From: CAYRHN01 sp964424115
GTDB taxonomy: Bacteria; Chloroflexota; Anaerolineae; Anaerolineales; Anaerolineaceae
Reading direction: 5' to 3'
Assembly: GCA_964424115.1 (NCBI GenBank)
Contig: CAYRHN010000009.1
Coordinates: 62,001 to 126,000, forward strand
DNA length: 64,000 nt
In this document: positions 15,240-22,854 of the stretch, piece after piece
Position numbering within the stretch: position 1 is the stretch's first letter
Layout of the letters: each line of letters begins with the position of its first letter
The notes under the pieces: model-generated
Told to the model about the DNA's origin: nothing
The model's input: the letters and a program-made list of their open reading frames with translations, nothing else
Databases searched by the model: none
Made by a program: the position numbers and the translations under genes

Positions 15240-16550
15240 TTACATTTCTGCCGGCGTTTCAGGTTCCGATTTATGCAAGATCTTGCGAAAATCCCCGCGC
15301 CAGAAATAAGCCCAATACAGGTAGATCGAGAAACAATACAAGATGATCGTCAGAATAAAGACCGGTGAAAATCCACTCGATTCTTGAATATAGCCGCTGA
15401 TGGTTGGGCTGACTGCCCAGCCGAAATTGCTGGACATGCTGCTCAGGCTGGCCACAGTGGCGCGCGCTCTCGGATCAGCTTGCTCCATCACAAACGATTG
15501 GTATACCGGGCCGCTCATATTCATTAACCCGGCGCGGATGTAATAAGCAAATACCGCCACCCCGAACCATGGCGAAAATCCAAGCAGAATAAGGAATGGG
15601 ATCGACAGTCCCTGTGTCAATACAACCAGTTGAATCTTCCCCAGCTTATCCGCCAACGGGGGTGCGATCACCATGCCGATTCCCATGGCCAACGAGCCCA
15701 GAGCAAACAAGGTGCCGATCACCGAATCAGTTTGACGGTATTGCACACGGAAAAAGACATTCATAAAAGGCATGATCAATCCCGCGCCGATCGACGTGAT
15801 CAAGGTTGGGGTAACCAGGCGGGATAACTTTCCCCTATTCTCAATGATATAAGAAAATGGTGCAAAATCTGCTCGTTCCGCTTTGCTCAGCCGCGGGGAT
15901 TTGATCAACAGCACCGGCATCACACCCGCCAAAGAAGCAGCGCTGATCGCCAGCAGGGAAAGTGCGTAAGCCAGCTGACTGGTAGCCTGCGCACCCACAT
16001 TCAAACCCAACCAGGTCGGCAGGTACCCCCCCAACCAGTTTCCCAACGAACTGGCCAGCATCGAAAAACCCAAAGCAAAGCTGAACAGGTAGGTCCGCTC
16101 TTTTGGGGTGCTGTTCTCCATCAGGAAAGGCCCGGTCGTGACGCCGCTGAGGCTTTGTGCCAATCCCAAGAACACATTCATCACAATAAAGACCCATTGG
16201 AAAGGCAGCAAGATCATGATCAGGATCGCAGCAGGCATAGCTACACCACTGATTAACATGGCCGGCTTTCGTCCCAAACGGTCTCCCAGATAACCGATCG
16301 GCAGCGCTACAATTAAGGCGGTCAGGCTGCTGACGGAGACCAAATTACCAATAAAGCCCCGTTCATAACCCAGGCTAAGCAGATAGAAATTAAACAACAG
16401 CCGGTACACGCCCATAGACGCCCCGGTCAATACCGTGTAATAAAGATAGCGGCGCGAATTCGGACTGAAAGCGCTCAGGTTAGATAGATAAGTGGCCAGT
16501 ACATTTGGGCGGCGAGATGGGGATGCGGCGTTTTGCAAATCTTCCTCCAA
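15240..16550 (-). CDS. MFS transporter
   Basis: 436 residues with about 12 membrane segments. It has the GYLGDRLGRKPAM loop between helices 2 and 3, which is the classic MFS A-motif, and a second such loop (PPLADKLGKIQ) in the second half. This subgroup is usually annotated as drug or metabolite efflux. The TTG start is preceded by an AGAGG Shine-Dalgarno that lies within the end of the upstream regulator gene; the gap is only three bases. Co-transcription with that regulator and the two operators upstream suggest substrate-induced efflux. Substrate unknown. Confidence 0.9.
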   Translation of the reverse strand: MEEDLQNAASPSRRPNVLATYLSNLSAFSPNSRRYLYYTVLTGASMGVYRLLFNFYLLSLGYERGFIGNLVSVSSLTALIVALPIGYLGDRLGRKPAMLISGVAMPAAILIMILLPFQWVFIVMNVFLGLAQSLSGVTTGPFLMENSTPKERTYLFSFALGFSMLASSLGNWLGGYLPTWLGLNVGAQATSQLAYALSLLAISAASLAGVMPVLLIKSPRLSKAERADFAPFSYIIENRGKLSRLVTPTLITSIGAGLIMPFMNVFFRVQYRQTDSVIGTLFALGSLAMGIGMVIAPPLADKLGKIQLVVLTQGLSIPFLILLGFSPWFGVAVFAYYIRAGLMNMSGPVYQSFVMEQADPRARATVASLSSMSSNFGWAVSPTISGYIQESSGFSPVFILTIILYCFSIYLYWAYFWRGDFRKILHKSEPETPAEM

Positions 16551-16553
16551 TAA

Positions 16554-17606
16554 TCAATCCTCTTGAGAGGACTGTAAGAATTCATCCAAATTTTTCGAGA
16601 TCTTGCGCAGCGCCTCCCCGCGCAGCGCATAGCGGCGTTCGCCCTGTTCCTGCAGGATGACCTGTACAAGACCGGCCAAACGCAACGTATTCAGGTGGTG
16701 GATCACCGTCGGCGGGCGCAGACGCAACCTGCGCGCCAAATCGCTGGGGGTGAGCGGCTGCTCCCCCAAGTTGTGCAAAATGCGCAGCCGCGAAGGGTCT
16801 GCCAGCGCTTTTAGGCCCCCTACCAGCCCGCCCGGCAAGGCCACTCCTGGCACAAGCGGCTCACTTTCATGCCGGCAACCAAACACCATCAGCGTTTGTT
16901 CGGCATTCAGACGATTATAAAACACCAGCGGAGAACTCCAATAAGAAGGCACCAGGATCATTTCTTCATCCGGCAGCAGCGCGTCGAACTGCACCCCACC
17001 CGAAAGCTCGTCCAGCAGGCGCGGCAGGGGCAAACGGTCAGCCCGTTCTTGCGCCTCAGCCAACCCAAGTGCCAGCTCTGGCCGTATGCGTTCTTCCTCT
17101 TCGGCAAAGAAAACATCATAGTAATTGGTCAAAGCTGTCAGATATTTCTCGCCAAATTCTTCCACCTGGCTCCACGCACGGCAGATCGATTGCAGGATTG
17201 CCGTGGAAAGTTGCACACCCCGCCGTGCAAGCAATCCTCGCAGGCGCTCTACATCTGTGGAGGTCCAGTTTCCCGACGCGGCAACTTGTTCCAGCAAACC
17301 AATCTCATCTGGAGCGTTATCCCATGAAAGCATCAACTTTGCCAGACGCTTGGCCGCATCCACACGGCCCAGGGCATCCAACACATCCCCGGCATTTCGG
17401 CTGCCGGGCTGCGCGTGAAGCCATGTCAATGGGACCGGCAAGAATTGATAGGCCTGTTCCAAAAATTCTCGCTGGGCTGCCGGCTGACGGGAACGAACCC
17501 CCGCTGCCCAGGCCGGGCGGAGCCCAAAATGAACCGGTTTGTGCAGCACATACAGGCTGACAAAGAGGTCATAGGCCGTACCGGATTCCCAACGAATAAT
17601 TGCCAC
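16554..17606 (-). CDS. DUF5937-type transcriptional regulator with C-terminal ArsR winged helix
   Basis: About 350 residues. A large N-terminal ligand- or dimer-type domain (about 1-245) is followed by a C-terminal ArsR-like winged helix (about 260-335: LKALADPSRLRILHNLGEQPLTPSDLARRLRLRPPTV region). This order is the one seen in DUF5937 proteins of Chloroflexota and Actinobacteria. The start is taken as the GTG at 17606; a TTG two codons earlier is possible. It heads an operon with the MFS exporter. A strong promoter lies directly upstream with its -10 box inside one of two palindromes, so the protein probably represses itself and the exporter. Confidence 0.85.
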   Translation of the reverse strand: MAIIRWESGTAYDLFVSLYVLHKPVHFGLRPAWAAGVRSRQPAAQREFLEQAYQFLPVPLTWLHAQPGSRNAGDVLDALGRVDAAKRLAKLMLSWDNAPDEIGLLEQVAASGNWTSTDVERLRGLLARRGVQLSTAILQSICRAWSQVEEFGEKYLTALTNYYDVFFAEEEERIRPELALGLAEAQERADRLPLPRLLDELSGGVQFDALLPDEEMILVPSYWSSPLVFYNRLNAEQTLMVFGCRHESEPLVPGVALPGGLVGGLKALADPSRLRILHNLGEQPLTPSDLARRLRLRPPTVIHHLNTLRLAGLVQVILQEQGERRYALRGEALRKISKNLDEFLQSSQED

Positions 17607-17618
17607 ATTCAACTCGTA

Positions 17619-17654
17619 TTAGATAATTGTCTAACGGGTTAGATAATAATCTAA
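17619..17654. promoter_or_regulatory. Pair of TTAGAT...ATCTAA operators
   Basis: Two 16-bp palindromes, TTAGATAATTGTCTAA (17619-17634, imperfect) and TTAGATAATAATCTAA (17639-17654), start 20 bases apart, that is on the same face of the helix. They overlap the -10 box and transcription start of the DUF5937/ArsR regulator and are the natural binding sites for that protein. Confidence 0.7.
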
Positions 17655-17671
17655 TATACACAAGTTGTCAA
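17643..17671 (-). promoter_or_regulatory. Sigma-70 promoter of the regulator/MFS operon
   Basis: On the minus strand a perfect TTGACA (17671-17666) and TATTAT (17648-17643, five of six) are 17 bases apart. The -10 box lies inside palindrome 2, and palindrome 1 covers the start of the transcript. Confidence 0.75.
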
Positions 17672-17766
17672 TAAGCGCGACCTCATTTGAATTTTTGTAG
17701 ATTGTGGATCTGGAAGAACGTCCCTTGCCAGCTTGTTTGAATCTGATGGTATACTCAAGATTAATC

Positions 17767-18717
17767 ATGAAGGTCATTATCCAAATCCCCTGCTTTAATG
17801 AGGCGGAGATTCTCCCACACACGCTTGGGTTGCTGCCACGCCAGCTCCCCGGCGTGGATGAAGTGGAGATCCTGGTCATCAACGACGGGAGTAAGGATGA
17901 TACGGCAGGGGTTGCCCGCGCGGGAGGGGCGCACCACGTGGTCAACCTGCCCCACCATGCTGGTCTGGCGCGCGCTTATGCCGCCGGGCTGGATGCCAGC
18001 CTGCGCCTCGGCGCCGATATCATTGTCAATACCGACGCCGATAACCAGTACCACGCAGACGATATCCTTAAATTAGTCCAGCCGATCCTGGAAGGCAAGG
18101 CGGAACTGGTAGTTGGGGACCGGAATGTAGCACATAACGCGGCCTTCTCGCCCGCCAAGCGCAGGTTGCAGACCCTGGGCAGCCGGGTAGTTGCCGGAAC
18201 CGCTGGATTTTCTATCCCGGACGCCACCAGCGGTTTCCGCGCCATCAGCCGCGAAGCAGCCCTGCGCACCAATATCCTCTCAGATTACTCCTACACCCTT
18301 GAGACGCTCATCCAGGCCGGCAATCGGCGCACCACGGTCATGTTCGTTCCCGTGCGCACCAACCCGCCCACCCGTCCCTCTCGCCTGATGCGCGGGATCT
18401 GGGATTACCTGGCTCACTCCACTGTCACCATCATGCGCGCTTACACCGTCTACCGGCCGTTGCGTGTTTTCTTTTATTTAGGGATGATCCTCTTCCTGGC
18501 GGGCGTTGTGTTAGCTGTGCGGTTTGTCATTTTTGCTCTGCAAGGTGAAGGCGGCGGTCACGTTCAATCCCTCATCCTCTCAGCTATATTGCTCATCATC
18601 GGCTTCCAGACCTGGCTGATCGGCCTGGTTGCAGATCTGATTTCTTTCAACAGAAAATTATTAGAAGAAATTCTCTACCGCATCAAAAAGAACGATCGGG
18701 AAAACACACAAGAATGA
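17767..18717 (+). CDS. GT2 glycosyltransferase, polyprenyl-phosphate mannosyl/glucosyltransferase type with two C-terminal TM
   Basis: 316 residues from the ATG that opens MKVIIQIPCFNEAE; an upstream in-frame ATG at 17704 lacks homology. The GT-A domain (1-220) shows VINDGSKDDT, the NTDADNQY (DxD) metal site and the DATSGFRAIS stretch. Two C-terminal membrane helices (about 233-258 and 272-295) anchor it, as in DPM1/GtrB-like enzymes that make polyprenyl-phosphate sugars for use outside the membrane. First gene of the first glycan locus; the next gene (methyltransferase) overlaps it by four bases. Confidence 0.9.
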   Translation: MKVIIQIPCFNEAEILPHTLGLLPRQLPGVDEVEILVINDGSKDDTAGVARAGGAHHVVNLPHHAGLARAYAAGLDASLRLGADIIVNTDADNQYHADDILKLVQPILEGKAELVVGDRNVAHNAAFSPAKRRLQTLGSRVVAGTAGFSIPDATSGFRAISREAALRTNILSDYSYTLETLIQAGNRRTTVMFVPVRTNPPTRPSRLMRGIWDYLAHSTVTIMRAYTVYRPLRVFFYLGMILFLAGVVLAVRFVIFALQGEGGGHVQSLILSAILLIIGFQTWLIGLVADLISFNRKLLEEILYRIKKNDRENTQE

Positions 18718-19292
18718 CAAGAAAACGACATCCTCTGCTTTCAAACTGGATTCGAAATCAGCGTTTGAACTTTGTTCTTCCCTACATTCACGGTTCCATT
18801 CTGGACCTGGGATGCGGGCGCAGCCCGTTGCTTGGCAAATTGCCGGCTGACTGCCAATACACCGGGGTCGACCACAACCCACGTGCGATCCAGCGGAACA
18901 TAGACACGTATCCTCAACACAAATTCTTCCAAAGGGACCTGGATAATCAAGCTCTGGATTTAAACGAGAAATTTGATTCGATCATCCTGGCGGCTGTGGT
19001 GGAACATCTTTGGCATCCATCTTTTTTGATCCAACAACTCCCGGCCTGCTTGAACCCGGGCGGCATTGTCCTCCTTACCACCCCAACCCGTTTTGGCGCG
19101 TGGGTTCACGACCTGGGAGCACGGGTTAACCTTTTCTACTACGAAGCTACCGAAGATCACAAACATATTTTTACCCGCCAAGAGCTCTTTAATCTTGTGG
19201 CGCCTTTTCCCTTTGAAATATTCGCCTACCGCACCTTCCTGTTTGGCGGGAACCAATTACTGATCGCCAGGATGCAATCCGAAGCAATATAA
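18714..19292 (+). CDS. Class I SAM-dependent methyltransferase
   Basis: 192 residues with a Rossmann-type methyltransferase fold: ILDLGCGRSPLL (motif I, SAM binding), VDHNPRAI (acidic residue that binds ribose), FDSIILAAVVEHL (motif post II) and LNPGGIVLLTTPT. Such small methyltransferases in glycan loci usually methylate a sugar or a lipid-linked intermediate. The ATG overlaps the GT2 stop (ATGA), so the two are translated together. Substrate unknown. Confidence 0.87.
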   Translation: MTRKRHPLLSNWIRNQRLNFVLPYIHGSILDLGCGRSPLLGKLPADCQYTGVDHNPRAIQRNIDTYPQHKFFQRDLDNQALDLNEKFDSIILAAVVEHLWHPSFLIQQLPACLNPGGIVLLTTPTRFGAWVHDLGARVNLFYYEATEDHKHIFTRQELFNLVAPFPFEIFAYRTFLFGGNQLLIARMQSEAI

Positions 19293-19368
19293 GGCCGGGG
19301 ACCCATATATTCCCCCCAGCCATTTGTGCGGCGAATGACCATCCTTACCCAGAATTCGAGTTTTCCTC

Positions 19369-20499
19369 ATGATCGTATGCTACTTTGGAACCTACCGCGC
19401 CGATTACTCCCGCAACCGGATCATGATCGAAGGGTTGCGGCAAAACGGTGTGGAGGTGATCGAATGTCACCAAACCCTGTGGCGCGGCGTGGAAGATCGG
19501 GTGGCCGTCACCAAAGGCGGGTGGTTCCGCCCTGCCTTCTGGTGGCGTGTAGTATCCACCTACGCCAGATTGATCTGGCAATACAGGAAAGTGAAAGATT
19601 TTGACGTAATGGTGGTCGGCTATCCCGGTCAGTTTGATGTATTCCTGGCGCGCCTGCTCACATGGCTCAAACGCCGGCCTCTGGTATGGGATATTTTAAT
19701 GTCCGTTGTTCTCACGGCTGAAGACCGGGGGCTTGGGGAAAAAAATTCGTTAACGCTCAAGATGATGAAATCGATCGAGCGGTGGGCTTGTAAACTTCCC
19801 CATCATCTGATCATGGATACGCGGACTTATGCGGATTGGTTTTCAGGAACCTACGGGGTTCCGCCAGAGAAATTCACCATCATCCCGCTGGGTGCAGACG
19901 ACCGCATCTTCACCCCATCTGCTCCTCTTCCCGCTTCCCCTGCCCAGCCCCTACGAGCGATCTATTACGGCACCTTTACTCCCAATCATGATGTTCCACT
20001 GATGATCGAAGCCGCCGCAAAATTACCGCAAGAAAATTTCATCTTTGAGTTCATCGGCGAAGGATCCGAAAAAGCCAAGAGCATTGCCCTGGCTTGCGAG
20101 AAAGGCTTGCAAAATGCAATCTTTTTAGATTGGCTGCCTCAGAGTGAGCTGCTTGACCACCTGCACCAGGCCGATGTCATATTGGTTTCCTTTGGAAATG
20201 CTGCACAGGCGCATCTCTCTATCCACAACAAAGTTTATGAAAGCCTGGCCCTGCAAAAGACAGCCCTGTCAGGAGAAAGTCCGGCCCTGGCAGAATTCTT
20301 CCAATCCGGAGTCCACCTCTTAACTTGCAGGCGAAACGATCTGGATGATATGGTCCGCGCTATGCAAACATTGCAGAGCAATCCGGCCTTAAGGTTGAAT
20401 ATTGCCCGGAATGGACATGCATTGTTTGTCGATCAATTTTCATTGGCCCGGACTGGCGCAAAAGCCAGAGATTATTTGCAATCTCTCCTGAAGGGGTAA
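19369..20499 (+). CDS. GT4-family glycosyltransferase
   Basis: 376 residues, two Rossmann-like halves (GT-B). The N-terminal half opens MIVCYFGTYRADYSRNR. The C-terminal half carries the donor-site features IIPLGADDRIF, YYGTFTPNHDVPLMIEAA, FIGEGSEK, and SLALQKTALSGESPALAE in place of the usual E-x7-E stretch. Retaining transfer of a hexose or deoxyhexose to a lipid-linked glycan at the inner membrane face is expected. A 76-base gap separates it from the methyltransferase. Confidence 0.87.
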   Translation: MIVCYFGTYRADYSRNRIMIEGLRQNGVEVIECHQTLWRGVEDRVAVTKGGWFRPAFWWRVVSTYARLIWQYRKVKDFDVMVVGYPGQFDVFLARLLTWLKRRPLVWDILMSVVLTAEDRGLGEKNSLTLKMMKSIERWACKLPHHLIMDTRTYADWFSGTYGVPPEKFTIIPLGADDRIFTPSAPLPASPAQPLRAIYYGTFTPNHDVPLMIEAAAKLPQENFIFEFIGEGSEKAKSIALACEKGLQNAIFLDWLPQSELLDHLHQADVILVSFGNAAQAHLSIHNKVYESLALQKTALSGESPALAEFFQSGVHLLTCRRNDLDDMVRAMQTLQSNPALRLNIARNGHALFVDQFSLARTGAKARDYLQSLLKG

Positions 20500-20585
20500 A
20501 AAATTCCACATAATGGTATGATTGAAGGGATCGAAGATCGTTTGTCTGGCATTATTAGCCAATCGCATCGTACGGCAGGAGCAAC

Positions 20586-21332
20586 ATGGATATTAATTTC
20601 ATCATTGTAATCATTGTGGGTTTCGTTGCCCAAATGATCGACGGCAGTCTGGGAATGGCCTACGGGGTGAGCGCCAACAGCTTCCTGCTCGGATTGGGGA
20701 TTCCCCCGGCTGCAGCCAGCGCCAGTGTCCACTCGGCCGAGATCTTCACCACTGCCATCTCCGGCTTCTCACACTGGAAATTAGGCAATGTCAATAAGGA
20801 ATTGGTCAAACGGCTGCTCATCCCCGGGGTTCTGGGGGGGATCACCGGCGCCTATATCCTCACCAGCATTCCTGGCGACGATATCAAACCATTCATTGCC
20901 ATTTACCTGCTAATCATGGGACTGCGGATCATGTATAAAGCCTTCAAACCAAACCGGGAAGAACGGCAACCGGACAGCAGGCTGCTCATTCCATTGGGAT
21001 TCGTTGGCGGCGCTATGGATGCGGTAGGCGGCGGCGGATGGGGCCCCGTGGTCACCACCACCCTCATTTCCACCGGCCATTCCCCCCAAAAATCGATCGG
21101 TTCGGTCAACTTGAGCGAGTTCTTTGTCACCTTTGCCGAGGTGGTCACCTTCTTCGCCACCATCGGCCTGACGCAGTGGCAGGTGGCGCTTGGACTGTTG
21201 ATCGGTGGGGTGATTGCTGCTCCGTTGGGTGCCTTGCTGACCAAGAAGATCCCGGTCAAGGCTTTGATGATCACGGTTGGGTTATTGATCATCTTCCTGC
21301 AGATCCGCACCCTGTATTTGATCTACTTTTAG
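20586..21332 (+). CDS. TSUP (TauE/SafE) family anion transporter
   Basis: 248 residues with about eight membrane segments and the duplicated layout of the TauE/SafE family: the DGSLGMAYGVSANSFLL opening and the VGGAMDAVGGGGWGPVVT repeat. Family members move sulfite, sulfoacetate, sulfate or related anions. It is directly followed by cysC (4-base gap), cysD and cysN, so sulfate uptake for PAPS synthesis is the likely role. Export of a sulfur anion is the alternative. Confidence 0.9.
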   Translation: MDINFIIVIIVGFVAQMIDGSLGMAYGVSANSFLLGLGIPPAAASASVHSAEIFTTAISGFSHWKLGNVNKELVKRLLIPGVLGGITGAYILTSIPGDDIKPFIAIYLLIMGLRIMYKAFKPNREERQPDSRLLIPLGFVGGAMDAVGGGGWGPVVTTTLISTGHSPQKSIGSVNLSEFFVTFAEVVTFFATIGLTQWQVALGLLIGGVIAAPLGALLTKKIPVKALMITVGLLIIFLQIRTLYLIYF

Positions 21333-21335
21333 AAT

Positions 21336-21941
21336 ATGCCTACCCGCCGTAAATTGATCTTTCCCCCTGCCCCGATTTTGACCCACGTTGAACGCTCGCG
21401 GATCAAGGGACATCAGCCGCTGGTATTATGGTTCACCGGCCTCTCTGGCAGCGGGAAGAGCAGCATCGCCAACGCAGTCGAAGTGATCCTCAACCAGCAA
21501 TACCACGCCCACACTTATCTGCTAGATGGGGATATCATCCGGGGCGGGTTAAACAAGGATCTTGGTTTTTCGGCTGCCGGGCGAAGCGAAAATATCCGCC
21601 GCATTGGCGAAGTGTGCAAATTGATGTACGATGCGGGGTTGATCGTGCTGACCGCCTTCATCAGCCCATTCCGGCAAGACCGCGACACGGCGCGCGCGCT
21701 TCTCCCAACCGCAGGATTCTGGGAAGTGTTTGTGGATTGCCCCCTCGAGATCTGCGAACGCCGCGACCCCAAGGGGCTCTACAAAAAAGCCCGCGCCGGA
21801 GGCTTGCCGTCTTTCACCGGTATTGATTCCCCCTATGAACCTCCATTAAATCCTGAATTAGTGTTGCAGAGCGGGCAGATGGGGATCGAAGCCTGCGCAG
21901 CACAGGTGATCGAAGCGCTCCAAAATGCCCGCGTGATATAA
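21336..21941 (+). CDS. cysC: Adenylylsulfate (APS) kinase
   Basis: 201 residues. It phosphorylates APS to PAPS, the universal sulfate donor. The P-loop GLSGSGKS is intact (residues 35-42), followed by DGDIIRGGLNKDLGFSAAGRSENIRRIGEV, the APS-binding region, and FVDCPLEICERRDPKGLYKKARAG, the lid and mononucleotide region. The length is normal. It lies between the TSUP transporter and cysD in one operon. This intact kinase contrasts with the degraded kinase-like domain at the end of CysN. Confidence 0.96.
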   Translation: MPTRRKLIFPPAPILTHVERSRIKGHQPLVLWFTGLSGSGKSSIANAVEVILNQQYHAHTYLLDGDIIRGGLNKDLGFSAAGRSENIRRIGEVCKLMYDAGLIVLTAFISPFRQDRDTARALLPTAGFWEVFVDCPLEICERRDPKGLYKKARAGGLPSFTGIDSPYEPPLNPELVLQSGQMGIEACAAQVIEALQNARVI

Positions 21942-21972
21942 TGAGGGACACAACACAGCGAGGTGAAGCGAA

Positions 21973-22854
21973 TTGGGTTACCTGGAAGAACTGGAAAATC
22001 GAAGTGTATACATCCTTCGAGAGGCCTATGCAAATTTTAAGAGCCTGGCCATGCTCTGGTCAATGGGCAAAGACAGCACTGTACTGCTCTGGCTGGCGCG
22101 TAAAGCCTTCTTCGGGCACGTCCCGTTTCCACTCGTCCATATCGACACCCATTTCAAGATCCCCGAGATGATTGCTTACCGCGACCGCCTGGTGCGTGAA
22201 ATGCGCCTGGATATGGTGGTGGGGGTGAACGAGACTGCGCTGGCGAACAAGCAAACTTTCCCGGATGGCGCCGTGGACCGCCTGACCTGCTGTGGCGCCC
22301 TCAAGACCCAGGCGCTCACCCAAACCCTCAACGGCAAGGGGAAACGCTACCGCTTCAACCACGCCAGCGGGCAATACGAGGCCGAGACGAACCCCGAACC
22401 GTTCACCGGGGTGATCGTGGGCGTGCGCGCCGATGAGGAAGGTTCACGTTCCAAGGAACGTTACTTCTCCGCCCGCGACATCCAAAACGAATGGAATATC
22501 GCCGACCAACCGCCTGAATTTTGGAACCAATTTAAGACCGACTTTGCCCCCGGAACCAACGTACGCATCCATCCACTTTTGGATTGGACGGAATTGAATA
22601 TCTGGGAATACATCCGCAAAGAGAACATTCCCACGGTTTCGCTCTATTACAATCAGGGAGACGGCAAGCGCTACCGCTCGCTGGGCTGCTATCCTTGCAC
22701 CTTCCCTGTCGAATCTGAGGCGCGCAACGTGGATGAGATCATCGATGAACTGCGCGTGGGCCGCTTTGCCAATATTGCCGAGCGCGCCGGGCGCGCCCAG
22801 GACAAAGATGACGGCGGTACGTTGGAAACCCTGCGCAAGGAGGGGTACATGTGA
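21973..22854 (+). CDS. cysD: Sulfate adenylyltransferase subunit 2
   Basis: 293 residues, PAPS-reductase/ATP-pyrophosphatase fold. It shows the SMGKDSTVLLWLARKAFFG PP-loop, HIDTHFKIPEM, the RADEEGSRSKER block and the C-terminal YRSLGCYPCTFPVES segment. With CysN it makes APS from sulfate and ATP. The start is TTG at 21973, preceded by AGGTGA; no ATG is available without losing the conserved N-terminus. The stop overlaps the GTG start of cysN by four bases, so the subunits are made in step. Confidence 0.96.
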   Translation: MGYLEELENRSVYILREAYANFKSLAMLWSMGKDSTVLLWLARKAFFGHVPFPLVHIDTHFKIPEMIAYRDRLVREMRLDMVVGVNETALANKQTFPDGAVDRLTCCGALKTQALTQTLNGKGKRYRFNHASGQYEAETNPEPFTGVIVGVRADEEGSRSKERYFSARDIQNEWNIADQPPEFWNQFKTDFAPGTNVRIHPLLDWTELNIWEYIRKENIPTVSLYYNQGDGKRYRSLGCYPCTFPVESEARNVDEIIDELRVGRFANIAERAGRAQDKDDGGTLETLRKEGYM

